A stretch of 60,332 bases of DNA. Source: Porphyrobacter sp. SLTP. GTDB taxonomy: Bacteria > Pseudomonadota > Alphaproteobacteria > Sphingomonadales > Sphingomonadaceae. Each line of letters begins with the position of its first letter. The first letter of the stretch is position 1. The DNA is taken from contig NZ_JAAALE010000019.1 of assembly GCF_009905735.1 (NCBI RefSeq), forward strand, positions 1 through 60,332. The letters are read 5' to 3'. Positions 1 through 9,141 of this stretch are shown piece after piece. The translations under genes and the position numbers were made by a program. The notes below the pieces were generated by a model, which worked only from the letters and a program-made list of their open reading frames with translations, was not told the origin of the DNA and ran no database searches.

Positions 1-642
1 GGTGCAGGCTCGTCCACCTCGCCGCCGAAATGCCCGATCAGCCTGAAGAAGATCAGCCTCGACAAGGGCAATTCCTCGGTCAGTCTGAAGAAGCAGGGCA
101 ACAGCTTCGGCGAGATCGTGCTCAACCTCAATTGGACCGCGCGGACCCAGAAGAAGGGCTTCTTCGGCGGATCGCAGCAGCTCGACCTTGATCTCGGCGT
201 GATCTTCGAACTGGCCGATGGCATGGGCGCAGGCTGCATCCAGGCGCTGGGCCGCAGCTTTGGCGCGTATAACCAGCCGCCCTTCATCGAACTGTCAGGC
301 GATGATCGTACCGGCGCGGTTGCCGCAGGCGAGACGATCCGCGTCAACGGCCAGTATTTCGACTATATCCGCCGCATCGGCGTGTTCGCGCTGATCTATG
401 AGGGTGCGCCCAACTGGGCCGAGACCGATGGGGTCGTCCGGCTCAACATTCCGGGCCAGCCTGAAATCGAGGTACGGATGGACGAAACCGGCAGCCGTGA
501 GCGGTTGTGCGGGATCGCGACGATCGACAATGTCGGCGGGGAGCTCAAGATGAGCCGGTTGATGCGGTTCTATTCCAGCCAGAAACCCTTTGCCGAGGAT
601 ATCGGCGTCTATCTTCAATGGACGCGCGGCAGTAAGGACTGA
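1..642 (+). CDS. TerA/TerD-family tellurium-resistance/stress protein, 5' truncated
   Basis: The reading frame is open from the first base of the window, so the N terminus lies outside it. The visible 213 residues contain a TerD-like beta-sandwich with the LDLDLG segment near residue 60 and a GDDRTG loop near residue 100, which match the calcium-binding signatures of the family. The C-terminal part, ending in YLQWTRGSKD, differs from the short TerD proteins downstream and is more like TerA, which carries a diverged TerD module. TerD-family proteins are cytosolic and associate with the membrane protein TerC. It is the first visible gene of a + strand Ter cluster, 44 nt before the DUF475 gene. 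The assignment to TerA rather than another TerD paralogue is tentative. Confidence 0.8.
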   Translation, partial: GAGSSTSPPKCPISLKKISLDKGNSSVSLKKQGNSFGEIVLNLNWTARTQKKGFFGGSQQLDLDLGVIFELADGMGAGCIQALGRSFGAYNQPPFIELSGDDRTGAVAAGETIRVNGQYFDYIRRIGVFALIYEGAPNWAETDGVVRLNIPGQPEIEVRMDETGSRERLCGIATIDNVGGELKMSRLMRFYSSQKPFAEDIGVYLQWTRGSKD

Positions 643-686
643 GCAACAAGACTGCCGTATCACACGGCCAGAAGGAAGATTTTTCG

Positions 687-1739
687 ATGTTCAAACACTT
701 CGGCGGTTCGCTGCTGTTTACCCTGTTCGGCCTTGTCCTTGGCGGCTGGTACGGCTGGGCGCTGACCGGCACGATTGATGGCATGCTGGGGATCGTGTGG
801 ATTTGCGCGGTGCTCGCGGTGCTGGAAGTGTCGCTGTCCTTCGATAATGCCGCGGTCAACGCCTCGGTGCTCAAGGACATGGACCCGGTCTGGCAGCAGC
901 GCTTTCTGACCTGGGGGATCGCGATTGCGGTCTTCGGGATGCGGATCGTGTTCCCGCTGGTGATCGTGATGGTCGCGGCCTCGCTCGGCCCGATTGAGGC
1001 GATGAAGCTCGCTCTGAATGAACCGACCGAATATCAGCGCATCGTCAGCGAAGCGCATATTGGCCTGATGGGCTTTGGCGGCGCGTTCCTCGGGATGGTG
1101 GGCCTCAAGTACTTCTTCGATTCCGACAAGGAAGTGAACTGGATCGACGCGATCGAGCGCCCGCTGGCCAAGGTCGCCGATATCGAGGCGATTGCCATCG
1201 GGCTGGTGCTGGCGGGCACTTGGGCGACGTCGACCATGCTCGCCGATGCTGACGCGCTGACCTTCATCATCGCCGCGATTGCCGGTCTGCTGACCTATCT
1301 CGGCGTGGAGATCATCAACCACCTGCTCGAACCGCCCACGCCGACCACCGGCGATGTCGCCAAGGCGGGCTTTGGTGCGTTTCTCTACCTCGAAGTCCTG
1401 GATGCCAGCTTCTCGTTCGACGGGGTGATCGGGGCCTTCGCGCTCACCAACAACCTCATCATCATCGCCATCGGTCTGGGGATCGGTGCGATGTTCGTGC
1501 GGTCGATGACGATTTTCCTCGTCAAGAAGGGGACGATGTCGGAATATCGCTATCTCGAACACGGCGCCTTCTATGCGATCATGGCGCTGGCGGTGATCAT
1601 GTACATCAACACCTTCGCGCACATCCCCGAAGTCGTCACCGGCCTGATCGGCGCGGTGCTGATCGGCCTCGCGTTCTGGTCGTCGGTGCGGTGGAACAAG
1701 GCCAACCCGGACGGGGAGCCTGAAGACGCGCTGGCCTGA
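687..1739 (+). CDS. DUF475 / TerC-like integral membrane protein
   Basis: This 350-residue polytopic membrane protein has about nine hydrophobic segments. Two acidic intramembrane motifs, SLSFDNAAVNA near residue 50 and SFSFDGVIGA near residue 235, are the duplicated Ser-x-Asp-Asn/Gly signature of the TerC/DUF475 superfamily. Family members are thought to bind or move metal ions and to anchor TerD proteins at the inner membrane. The start at 687 follows a GAAGGAAG ribosome-binding site. It sits between TerD-family genes, as is usual for Ter loci. A general TerC transporter role is inferred from the family, and the substrate is unknown (Mn2+ export is reported for some TerC relatives). Confidence 0.88.
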   Translation: MFKHFGGSLLFTLFGLVLGGWYGWALTGTIDGMLGIVWICAVLAVLEVSLSFDNAAVNASVLKDMDPVWQQRFLTWGIAIAVFGMRIVFPLVIVMVAASLGPIEAMKLALNEPTEYQRIVSEAHIGLMGFGGAFLGMVGLKYFFDSDKEVNWIDAIERPLAKVADIEAIAIGLVLAGTWATSTMLADADALTFIIAAIAGLLTYLGVEIINHLLEPPTPTTGDVAKAGFGAFLYLEVLDASFSFDGVIGAFALTNNLIIIAIGLGIGAMFVRSMTIFLVKKGTMSEYRYLEHGAFYAIMALAVIMYINTFAHIPEVVTGLIGAVLIGLAFWSSVRWNKANPDGEPEDALA

Positions 1740-1817
1740 TCGGCGGCGCAACATGCATTGTGGGTTGCGACCGGGGCAGTCCCGGTCGCCGCCGGACTTG
1801 GGAAAGGAAGACGGATT

Positions 1818-2396
1818 ATGGCTATCTCACTGTCAAAGGGTGGCAATGTCAGCCTGTCGAAGGAAGCTCCCGGGCTTGACCGCATCATGGTCGGCCTCGG
1901 CTGGGACGTGCGTGCGACCGACGGTAAGGATTTCGACCTCGATGCGTCGGCCTTCCTGTGCGCGGCGGGCGGCAAGGTGCGGAGCGACACCGACTTCTGC
2001 TTCTACAACAACAAGAATGTCGCCGGCGGCGCGGTCATCCATCAGGGCGACAACCGCACCGGCGAAGGTGACGGCGATGACGAGCAGATCGAGATCACCC
2101 TTTCGAAGATGCCCGCCGATGTCGACAAGGTCGCTGTCGTGGTGACGATCTACAACGGCGACGAGAACGGCCAGACCTTCGGCCAGGTCTCCAACGCCTT
2201 CATCCGTCTGGTCGATGCCAGCAACAACAACGAAGTCGTGCGCTATGATCTGTCGGAAGACGCTTCGGTCGAAACCGCGATGATCCTCGGCGAAGTCTAT
2301 CGCCACGGGGGGGAATGGAAATTCCGCGCGGTTGGCCAGGGTTTCAAGGGCGGGCTCGGTCCGCTCGCGGGCCATTTCGGTGTCAATGTCGGCTAA
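1818..2396 (+). CDS. terD: TerD family protein (first copy)
   Basis: This is a 192-residue TerD protein beginning [20 protein letters not shown], the typical family N terminus. Calcium-site acidic residues are visible in DFDLDAS (about 38-44) and in [13 protein letters not shown] (77-89). The start at 1818 is chosen over an upstream in-frame start because it gives the conserved N terminus and lies right after GGAAAGGAAG. TerD proteins are cytosolic calcium-binding domains linked to resistance to tellurite, phage and other stress. It is followed 67 nt later by a close paralogue, so the pair arose by tandem duplication. Confidence 0.95.
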   Translation: MAISLSKGGNVSLSKEAPGLDRIMVGLGWDVRATDGKDFDLDASAFLCAAGGKVRSDTDFCFYNNKNVAGGAVIHQGDNRTGEGDGDDEQIEITLSKMPADVDKVAVVVTIYNGDENGQTFGQVSNAFIRLVDASNNNEVVRYDLSEDASVETAMILGEVYRHGGEWKFRAVGQGFKGGLGPLAGHFGVNVG

Positions 2397-2463
2397 AGGC
2401 TTGGGCGCGCGGGTCCGGCAGGTGTCCGTGCCGCGCGCCAGTTAACACAGGGAAGCACAGAAT

Positions 2464-3045
2464 ATGGCGGTTTCGCTCAGCAAGGGCGGCAATGTCTCGC
2501 TGTCGAAGGAAGCTCCGGGGCTGAATGCGGTCGTGGTCGGGCTCGGCTGGGACGTGCGGCGCACCGATGGCGCGGCGTTTGATCTCGATGCCTCGGCCTT
2601 CGTGATCGGCGCCAATGACAAGGTGCTCTCGGACGCGCATTTCGTCTTCTACAACAACAAGACCTCGCCCGATGGCGCCGTGGTCTACAGCGGCGACAAC
2701 CGCACCGGTGACGGCGAAGGCGATGACGAGACGATCCGCATCGACTTCAGCAAGCTCTCGCCCGATGCCAAGAAGGTGGTGATTGCGGTCACGATCCATG
2801 ATGGCGAGATCAACGGGCAGAATTTCGGTTCGGTCCAGAACGCCTTTGCGCGCGTCACCAACGTGGCCGATGGCAAGGAGCTTGCCCGCTACGACCTGTC
2901 CGAAGACGCCTCAATGAATGTCGCGATGATCTTCGTTGAACTCTATCGCGGCAATGCAGGCGACATCAAGGTCAAGGCCATCGGTGAAGGCTGGCGCAGC
3001 GGGCTTGCGGGTCTGGCAGGCGCGATGGGTGTCAACATCGGCTGA
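2464..3045 (+). CDS. terD: TerD family protein (second copy)
   Basis: This 193-residue protein is closely related to its upstream neighbour, sharing the [22 protein letters not shown] start, DLDASAF (40-46) and [13 protein letters not shown] (77-89). All the acidic residues expected to bind two calcium ions are present. It differs mainly in the surface loops, such as YNNKTSPDG instead of YNNKNVAGG, so the copies have diverged and may form hetero-assemblies (inference). A GGGAAG ribosome-binding site lies about 10 nt before the ATG. The next gene, 19 nt on, carries a degenerate TerD domain fused to a protease. Confidence 0.95.
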   Translation: MAVSLSKGGNVSLSKEAPGLNAVVVGLGWDVRRTDGAAFDLDASAFVIGANDKVLSDAHFVFYNNKTSPDGAVVYSGDNRTGDGEGDDETIRIDFSKLSPDAKKVVIAVTIHDGEINGQNFGSVQNAFARVTNVADGKELARYDLSEDASMNVAMIFVELYRGNAGDIKVKAIGEGWRSGLAGLAGAMGVNIG

Positions 3046-3064
3046 GCCGGGACGGGACGCGGCC

Positions 3065-4216
3065 ATGCAACCTGCCCAGCCCGGCCAGCGCGTGGCTGTC
3101 AGCGCCAAGGCTGACTGCCGCATCCGTCTGCAAGGGCCGGAAGGCCAGCGTATCGCGGTCGCGGCGATCAGTCCGAGCGGCGGCGGGCGGGTGCTCGCCT
3201 TTGAGCGGATTGATCCGCAGCACTGGTTCATGGATGGCATGGCCGAGCTGGAAGGCGACTTCGAGATCGTCGCCTATGTCATGGATGATCGCCACGGCGG
3301 CTTTGCCAACGCGGCCTACCCGATCCACATGGAGGTGGACGGCACCACCCACGTGATGCCCCCGCCGACCGAACAGCTCGCCGCCGTGATCCTCGCCGAG
3401 GTCTATACCCGCAATGGCGAGCGGCGGATGAAGCTGTCGAACGAGGGCTTCACCTTCGGGATCGACGCCTATGTCCGGGCGCGCAATCTCGGCGCGGTGA
3501 CGGTGCCGTTCCGCAATGTGCCCGATGTGCCGCCACCGGGGAATGGGCCGATCCCGCATCCTGATGGGCGCGGCCATAATCGCCCCAAGCCGGTGCCGGG
3601 CCAGCTGATCGGTTCGGGCAGCGGCGTGCTGATTGCACCCGATCTCATCGTCACCAATGCCCATGTGGTCGAGGATGGCCAGCGGTTCGAGGTCGGCCCC
3701 GCGCGCGATTCCGGCGTGGTCCTCGCGGTCGATGCGCAGCACGATCTGGCGCTGCTGCGCTGCCGGACCGCCGGCGCACCGCTGCCGCTCAGGATCGGAT
3801 CGCCGTTGTTTCTGGGCGAGGATATCATGGCGGCGGGCTTCCCGCTGATCGACGTGCTGGGGGCCGATCTCAAGGTCACGACCGGCAATGTCTCGGGTCT
3901 GACGGGCGGGGGCGGGGACATTTCGCGCTTCCAGTTCAGTGCGCCGATTGGCTCGGGCTCGTCCGGCGGGGCGATCATCGACGAGTTCGGCAATCTCGTC
4001 GGCATCACCTCGGCGAGCCTCGCGCATGACAATATGCGCAACCGCGGGTCGATTTCGGAGAACGTCAATTTCGGCATCCGCGCGGCGATGGTGTTCGAGA
4101 TGGCAGCGGCGGCGGGGGCAGACCTGCCGCCGATCCCGATTGCGACCGATAATGTGCGCCGCAATGTCGTGGGGCGGGCGCGCAGTGCGGTGGTCAGCAT
4201 CATCATCCATGCCTGA
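3065..4216 (+). CDS. TerD-like domain fused to trypsin-like (HtrA-type) serine protease
   Basis: The protein has 383 residues. Residues 1-142 resemble a TerD domain that lacks the acidic calcium sites but keeps the closing pattern, AVILAEVYTRNGERRMKLSN at 107-126. A Pro/Gly linker (151-180) leads to a trypsin-like protease at about 181-350. The triad is visible: His200 in TNAHVV, Asp227 in QHDLAL and Ser300 in GSGSSGGAI. No signal peptide or PDZ domain is seen, so it should be cytosolic. The start at 3065 is chosen because the in-frame extension overlaps the preceding terD gene. Its end overlaps the PRTase gene by 8 nt, which ties the protease to the Ter metabolite operon. Substrate unknown. 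Family placement is firm for the protease half and good for the TerD half. Confidence 0.88.
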   Translation: MQPAQPGQRVAVSAKADCRIRLQGPEGQRIAVAAISPSGGGRVLAFERIDPQHWFMDGMAELEGDFEIVAYVMDDRHGGFANAAYPIHMEVDGTTHVMPPPTEQLAAVILAEVYTRNGERRMKLSNEGFTFGIDAYVRARNLGAVTVPFRNVPDVPPPGNGPIPHPDGRGHNRPKPVPGQLIGSGSGVLIAPDLIVTNAHVVEDGQRFEVGPARDSGVVLAVDAQHDLALLRCRTAGAPLPLRIGSPLFLGEDIMAAGFPLIDVLGADLKVTTGNVSGLTGGGGDISRFQFSAPIGSGSSGGAIIDEFGNLVGITSASLAHDNMRNRGSISENVNFGIRAAMVFEMAAAAGADLPPIPIATDNVRRNVVGRARSAVVSIIIHA

Positions 4217-5351
4217 CCCGGTGCAGGATTGCGTGACGGTCGACCTGCCGACCGGGCGGCTGGTGCTGCGCGGGGTTGCGCCCGACCGGGTCGCCGCGCT
4301 GTGCGATTTCGCCGCGAGGGCCAATCCCAAGCGCGGGTTCCTGATCGTCTCACGCGTGCTCGGGCGTCACTTGCCCACGCCCCCGCACGCCTTGCGCGCC
4401 GCTGCCGATGCGCTCGCCGCGCAGATTCCGGGCGACCTGCCGGGGCCGGTGCTGTTCTGCGGCATGGCGGAGACTGCGACGGGCCTTGCGCAAAGTGTGT
4501 GGACCGCATGGCGCGCGCGGCACCCGGGCTCCGCCAGCGCCTATATCCAGAGCAGCCGCCAGATTGCGGCGGGCGCGCGCGTCCTCACCCGGTTCGAGGA
4601 AGGCCACAGCCACGCCGCCTCGCACATGGTGCAGGTGAGCGCGGAGATCGAACCCGCACTCGCCGAAGCGCGCAGCCTCGTGATCGTCGATGATGAATGC
4701 AGCACCGGCAGCACCTTCGTCGAAGCGGCTGAGGCGCTGGTCGCTGCCTTGCCGCAACTCGTTGCGGTGCACTGCGCCAGCCTTACCGATTGGAGCGCGG
4801 GCGGGTTCCTGACGCGGATGCCGCGCCCCGCTGCGGCCCATTCCTTGATCGCCGGAACGCTCGAATGGACGCCGGGGGCGGGCCAAGCTGCCGCCACACT
4901 CGCGCCCGCCGCCAACCGCCACGGCACAGTGCCGGCCACGGGAATGCGCAGCCGCACCGGCCTGCTCGCGCCGGAGGCCGCCGACCGCGCGCCCCTCACC
5001 GCCACGCCGGGCGAACGGGTGCTGGTGCTGGGCGACGGCGAGCACGCCTATGAAGCGCTGCGCATCGCTGAAGACCTCGCCGCGCAGGGCGCGATCACCG
5101 CCATCCAGTCGATCACCCGCACGCCTGCGCTGATCGGTCACGCGATGCAGAGCGTCACCACGCTGGCGGATGCCTATGGCTCGGGCGCGGTGTGCCATGT
5201 CTACAACCTCCTCGCCCACCAGCCCGACCGGATCGTCATCGCCGCAGAGATTGCGGGCACCCAAGCCGACGAGTTGGCGCGCTGGGTCGCCGAAGCGGGC
5301 AGCAGCGCCATGGTGGAACTGGTGCTATGCCGCTACGGGGCGCAGGCATGA
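4209..5351 (+). CDS. Ter-associated phosphoribosyltransferase with TRSP C-terminal domain
   Basis: This is a 380-residue cytosolic protein. The N-terminal half is a type I phosphoribosyltransferase with the PRPP-binding loop VIVDDECSTGSTF at about 158-170 (Asp161, Asp162, then S-T-G-S-T). The C-terminal half, from about residue 240, contains GMRSRTGL and a second Rossmann-like part with VLVLGDGEHAYEAL, consistent with the TRSP domain found only with this PRTase. Related genes occur in Ter operons and are proposed to transfer a phosphoribosyl group to an unknown base in synthesis of a nucleoside-like compound. The start codon lies inside the protease gene and the stop overlaps the HAD gene (ATGA). 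Reaction and product are inferred from the family. Confidence 0.85.
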   Translation: MPDPVQDCVTVDLPTGRLVLRGVAPDRVAALCDFAARANPKRGFLIVSRVLGRHLPTPPHALRAAADALAAQIPGDLPGPVLFCGMAETATGLAQSVWTAWRARHPGSASAYIQSSRQIAAGARVLTRFEEGHSHAASHMVQVSAEIEPALAEARSLVIVDDECSTGSTFVEAAEALVAALPQLVAVHCASLTDWSAGGFLTRMPRPAAAHSLIAGTLEWTPGAGQAAATLAPAANRHGTVPATGMRSRTGLLAPEAADRAPLTATPGERVLVLGDGEHAYEALRIAEDLAAQGAITAIQSITRTPALIGHAMQSVTTLADAYGSGAVCHVYNLLAHQPDRIVIAAEIAGTQADELARWVAEAGSSAMVELVLCRYGAQA

Positions 5352-6097
5352 CCATCCGCCCGCTCATTCTGGCCGACCTTGACGACAGCCTGTTCCAGAC
5401 GCGGCCCAAGTGCGGCGACTGGCCGGATGATACGCTGCGGCTGATGAGCCGCCTCGTCGATGGCAGCCCCAGCGGATACGCCACCCCGCCGCAGCAAGGG
5501 CTAATGGCGTGGCTGGCGCATGGCGAGGTCGTGCCGGTCACCGCCCGCAGCCGCGAGGTGCTGTCGCGAGTCGACATTGCGCAGGCCCCGGCGATCTGCG
5601 CCAATGGCGGCTGCATCCTGATGGCCGACGGCTCGCCCGATCCGGTCTGGCACCGCCACCTCGAAGCGCAGGCGCAGACCACTGTGACGCCCGGTGCGCT
5701 CCATCCCGAACTCATCGCCGGTCTGGATGGCGAGGCGTTCCGGCACTGGATCGTCAGCGAAGATGGCCTCGATCTCTACTGCGTCATCAAGAGCAATCAC
5801 GGCGATGTCCCCGCGCTCACCGCCGTGGCCGAGGCGCTGAAGCCGCGTCTTCCCCAAGGCTGGCGCATCCACGCCAATGGCAACAACCTCGCCTTCCTGC
5901 CCCCGTGGCTGAGCAAGCGGGCGGCGGTGCGGTATATGCTGGAACAGGTGCGCTGCGACACGCCCGAACGCTCCGTCATCGGCATCGGCGATAGCTGGTC
6001 GGATGCGGGCTTCCTCGATCTCACCGACATGGCGATGATCCCGACCCAGGCGCAGTTGTGGCAGCATATCGCGCGCGGGCATGAGTGGATCGATTGA
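5348..6097 (+). CDS. HAD-superfamily hydrolase of the Ter metabolite operon
   Basis: The protein has 249 residues. The N terminus MTIRPLILADLDDSLFQT holds the catalytic DxDxS motif (Asp10 nucleophile, Asp12 acid/base). A late GIGDSWSDAGFL motif supplies the acidic magnesium ligands of HAD motif IV. The cap insertion is of the Cof/sucrose-phosphatase kind. It most likely removes a phosphate from the product of the neighbouring PRTase (inference from conserved co-occurrence). Start and stop overlap the upstream gene by ATGA, so it is translationally coupled. The same HAD gene recurs in Ter clusters of many phyla. Confidence 0.88.
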   Translation: MTIRPLILADLDDSLFQTRPKCGDWPDDTLRLMSRLVDGSPSGYATPPQQGLMAWLAHGEVVPVTARSREVLSRVDIAQAPAICANGGCILMADGSPDPVWHRHLEAQAQTTVTPGALHPELIAGLDGEAFRHWIVSEDGLDLYCVIKSNHGDVPALTAVAEALKPRLPQGWRIHANGNNLAFLPPWLSKRAAVRYMLEQVRCDTPERSVIGIGDSWSDAGFLDLTDMAMIPTQAQLWQHIARGHEWID

Positions 6098-6107
6098 GGG
6101 TTTGGCG

Positions 6108-7181
6108 ATGACCCCGTTCCACGGCTCCTATGCCCCCGAGGACGTGACCTTCCTGCTGAAGCCCGCAGCCATCGGCCTCACCGACGTGCGCGCCAAGGAG
6201 GCGCTGATCCAGTCTGGCGCGCGGCATTATTCCGAGATGTTGTCGGAAGAACGCCTGCCGGATCAGCGCTATCTCGATCTCTATCACGCCGCTTTGGCGA
6301 GGAATGGTGGGCGGCTCAGGGGTGACGTTGCGGCGCTGGCCGACGCGATCGCTGCGCGGCCCGCAACTGGGCAAAGCTGCACCATCATCTCGCTCGCCCG
6401 CGCGGGCACACCCATCGGCGTGCTGCTGCGACGCGCCTTGCTGCGGCGCGGGGTGGAGGCAGTGCATTACTCGGTCAGCATCATCCGCGGGCGCGGGATC
6501 GACCGCGTCGCGCTCGCCCACATCGCTGCTGCACGCGGGACAGCGGATGCGGTGTTCGTCGATGGCTGGACCGGCAAGGGCGCAATCACCGGGGAGCTGG
6601 AAGCGAGCCTTGGCGACGGCAGCACCGGCTTTGCCCCCTTCCTCGCGGTGGTGGCCGACCCGGCGGGCTGCGCCAGCCTTGCGGCGACGGCGGAGGACTA
6701 TCTCATCCCCTCAGGCATCCTCGGCGGGATCGTGTCAGGACTAGTCAGCCGCTCGGTGCTGAGCGATGCGCTGGTAGGCGAGGGCGAGTACCACGCCTGC
6801 CGCCACCTCACCGAATTCGCCGAAGCCGACCAATCGCGCGCCTTCATCGCCGCGGTCGAGGCTGCTGCGCCTTCGGACCAACCCCACCCCGGCTGGACTC
6901 CCGCAGGGGCCCGCCAGAGCCGCCGTGCCTGCGAGACGCTGATCGCCAGCCTGATGGACGAATTCGCCGTCAGCGATCGCAACCGCATCAAGCCCGGCAT
7001 CGCCGAAGCCACCCGTGCCGTACTGCGCCGCGTGCCTGAGGCCGTGCTCGTCCGCGACAAGGATGACGCGGAAGTTGCTCATTTGCTTCATCTTGCCACA
7101 CAAACCGGGGTAAGTGTGCATCAGCGGGAACTCGGCAACTATCGCGCCGTAACTGTGATTGCGAAAGCAGGAGACGTGTGA
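6108..7181 (+). CDS. StiP/PRTase-like protein with C-terminal PELOTA-type domain
   Basis: The protein has 357 residues. The main body matches the family called 'cysteine protease StiP' or PRTase_1-like, with ISLARAGTPIGVLLRR near residue 95 and VFVDGWTGKGAITGEL near 150. The second motif has the shape of a PRPP loop, so a phosphoribosyltransferase-like fold is plausible. The last about 50 residues, containing VHQRELGNYRAVTVI, look like a PELOTA RNA-binding domain. The start at 6108 is preferred because GAGGG lies 8 nt upstream, whereas the ATG at 6081 would overlap the HAD gene without a ribosome site. Two functions compete in the literature, protease and transferase, and the sequence alone does not settle it. 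Confidence 0.78.
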   Translation: MTPFHGSYAPEDVTFLLKPAAIGLTDVRAKEALIQSGARHYSEMLSEERLPDQRYLDLYHAALARNGGRLRGDVAALADAIAARPATGQSCTIISLARAGTPIGVLLRRALLRRGVEAVHYSVSIIRGRGIDRVALAHIAAARGTADAVFVDGWTGKGAITGELEASLGDGSTGFAPFLAVVADPAGCASLAATAEDYLIPSGILGGIVSGLVSRSVLSDALVGEGEYHACRHLTEFAEADQSRAFIAAVEAAAPSDQPHPGWTPAGARQSRRACETLIASLMDEFAVSDRNRIKPGIAEATRAVLRRVPEAVLVRDKDDAEVAHLLHLATQTGVSVHQRELGNYRAVTVIAKAGDV

Positions 7182-8095
7182 TGACGAAAGCGGTTGAGCT
7201 TGGCGCGACGCTCTATATCCCGGTGCAGCACCCGCGCCTGGCCGAGGTGCTGGCGGGCGACAATCCCGATCTGCGGTCTGTGGTGATCTGTCTTGAGGAT
7301 TCGCTGCACGAGACCGAAGTGGGCGCGGCGCAGGATGTGTTCCGCGCGACGCTCAGGGCGCTGGACACCGCGCCGCCCGCGCTGATCGCCTATACCCGCC
7401 CGCGCAATCCCGAAATGCTGACCTGGATGCAGGCCCAGCCGGGGATCGAGCGGCTGGCCGGTTTCGTCCTGCCCAAGGTGACGACAAGCAATCTGCCCGA
7501 CTGGCTGGCGCGGCTGGAAAACCCCCAGCACGGGATCATGCCCACCATCGAAAGCGCCGAGGCGTTCGACCGTGCGGCGCTGACGGCGATGGCGCGGACG
7601 CTCCAGCCGCTCGGCAGCCGCGTCCATGCGGTGCGGATCGGCGGGAACGACATTCTCAACCTGCTCGGCGTGCGCCGCTCGCGCACCCGCACCGCCTATG
7701 ACGGGCCGCTTGGCCTCGCGATTGCCACCATGGCGAGCGTGTTCCTGCCCGAAGGCATGGCGCTGTCCGCTCCGGTGTTCGAGCACTATGCGCAAAGCGA
7801 TCTGCTGCGCGAGGAGGTCGCGCGCGATCTGGAGCATGGCCTGCTCACCAAGACCGCAATCCATCCGGTGCAGATCGGCATCATCCACGAAGCGCTGCGC
7901 CCCTCGGCCAGCGAAGCCGATGAAGCCCGCGCTATCCTCGCCCGGGAAGCGCGGGCGGTGTTCAGCCACGGCGGCAGCATGTGCGAGCCGACCACCCACG
8001 CGCGCTGGGCCGCAGGCGTGCTTGACCGCGCCACGGTTCACGGGCTGCGCGGTGCGGCGTCCGGCGTGTCCGAACAGCCGACCCGGGTCGCCTGA
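7181..8095 (+). CDS. HpcH/HpaI aldolase / citrate-lyase-beta-like protein
   Basis: This 304-residue TIM-barrel protein of the CitE/HpcH superfamily shows VVICLEDSLHE near residue 30 (metal or substrate acid), MPTIESAEAFDR near 122 and RIGGNDILNL near 150 (metal-binding region). CitE-like enzymes cleave or form C-C bonds next to a carboxylate, often on CoA esters. In Ter operons this gene is a standard partner of the PRTase and HAD genes and is proposed to modify the metabolite. The ATG at 7181 shares one base with the upstream TGA, and CAGGAG lies 7 nt before it. The substrate is unknown. Confidence 0.85.
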   Translation: MTKAVELGATLYIPVQHPRLAEVLAGDNPDLRSVVICLEDSLHETEVGAAQDVFRATLRALDTAPPALIAYTRPRNPEMLTWMQAQPGIERLAGFVLPKVTTSNLPDWLARLENPQHGIMPTIESAEAFDRAALTAMARTLQPLGSRVHAVRIGGNDILNLLGVRRSRTRTAYDGPLGLAIATMASVFLPEGMALSAPVFEHYAQSDLLREEVARDLEHGLLTKTAIHPVQIGIIHEALRPSASEADEARAILAREARAVFSHGGSMCEPTTHARWAAGVLDRATVHGLRGAASGVSEQPTRVA

Positions 8096-8102
8096 CGCAG
8101 TC

Positions 8103-9062
8103 GTGACCGCGATCCCCAAACGGCGCCACGCCGAACTGGCCGGGCAGGCGATGAAATATGTCGCCGAACTGCTGCTGATCGAGCCGCTGAGCCCGGCGTT
8201 CGATCACAAGCTCGAAGCGATTGAGGCGTTGGGCCGGGATGAGATCGCGCAGCTTTCCGCGCGCCATGCGGGCAGCCTCGCCCATGTCGCGCCGCCGCCG
8301 ACCGGGGGGATCGCCCGCGCGATTATGGGTCTGCGCAACCTCGCCCAGAGCCTCGAACCGCTGCGGCAGGGCAATCTGACGGGCGGGGCCAAGCGCTTCG
8401 GTCTGATCCCGGCCAAGCCCGACCCCAAGGCATATTTCCGCCGCTACCGCGAGGCGCAGGGCGAAATCGAGGCGGCACTGGCCGCGCTCACCCGCGAGCG
8501 TGATGCGCTGATCCGCGCCAATGTCACGCTGGAGGCCGAGCAGGCCGGACTGACGCCGCTGATCGCCCGCTTGAGCGAACATGCGCTGTTCGCCGAGGAA
8601 ATCGCGCTCACCCTCACCGCGCGGGCCGAGGCGCTGGCCGCGCGTGAGCCGATGAAGGCGCGGCGGCTGCAATCGGATGCGCTCCACACGGTCCAGACCC
8701 GGATGCGCGACATTGCCGAGGCCCGCGCGCTCGCCATGCAGGCCGCCGCCCTGCGCGAGATCGTCAGCGCCACCAACACCCGGCTGATCGAAGGCATTGA
8801 TCAGGCGACTGCGACCATGGTGCTGGTGCTGCGCACCGCGATTGAAGCGGCGCGGCTGATCGCAAGCCAGGAGCTGGTGCTGGACGGAATTGCCAGCCTG
8901 CGCCGGGCGGCCAGCAATCTGATCGAGGAGGACGGCCCCGCCCCCAGCGATGCCAACGCCGAAGCCTTGCAGTCGGCCTTCGCCAAGCTCTACGATGCGC
9001 TCGACCGGCTTGACACAGAGCGTGCCGCCGCCCCCGCGCGGCTTGCGGATCCGGCGCGTTAA
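8103..9062 (+). CDS. TelA/KlaA-family toxic anion resistance protein
   Basis: The protein has 319 residues, mostly alpha-helical and without membrane segments, and belongs to the TelA (toxic anion resistance) family. Diagnostic features are the RFGLIPAKPDPKAYFRRY block near residue 103, long coiled helices and the ATNTRLIEGIDQATATMV block near 222. TelA proteins protect against tellurite, some antimicrobials and envelope stress by an unknown mechanism. A GTG at 8103, 8 nt after the preceding stop, is taken as the start. No strong ribosome site is seen, so translation may depend on coupling, and an internal ATG near 8151 is an alternative. It is paired with an XpaC-like gene, as in Bacillus xpaC-yaaN. 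Confidence 0.88.
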   Translation: MTAIPKRRHAELAGQAMKYVAELLLIEPLSPAFDHKLEAIEALGRDEIAQLSARHAGSLAHVAPPPTGGIARAIMGLRNLAQSLEPLRQGNLTGGAKRFGLIPAKPDPKAYFRRYREAQGEIEAALAALTRERDALIRANVTLEAEQAGLTPLIARLSEHALFAEEIALTLTARAEALAAREPMKARRLQSDALHTVQTRMRDIAEARALAMQAAALREIVSATNTRLIEGIDQATATMVLVLRTAIEAARLIASQELVLDGIASLRRAASNLIEEDGPAPSDANAEALQSAFAKLYDALDRLDTERAAAPARLADPAR

Positions 9063-9141
9063 GCTGCCGGTGGCGCTTGCTTGGGTGTGATGTTAGGACG
9101 GCACGCCGGATAAGCGCCGGTCAATGGAGACGTGACGGTTC

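Noticed and set aside
660..1754. 364-codon frame antisense to the DUF475 gene
   Set aside because: No family features, and very high Arg/His/Asp content typical of antisense frames; the + strand gene has clear membrane helices and motifs.
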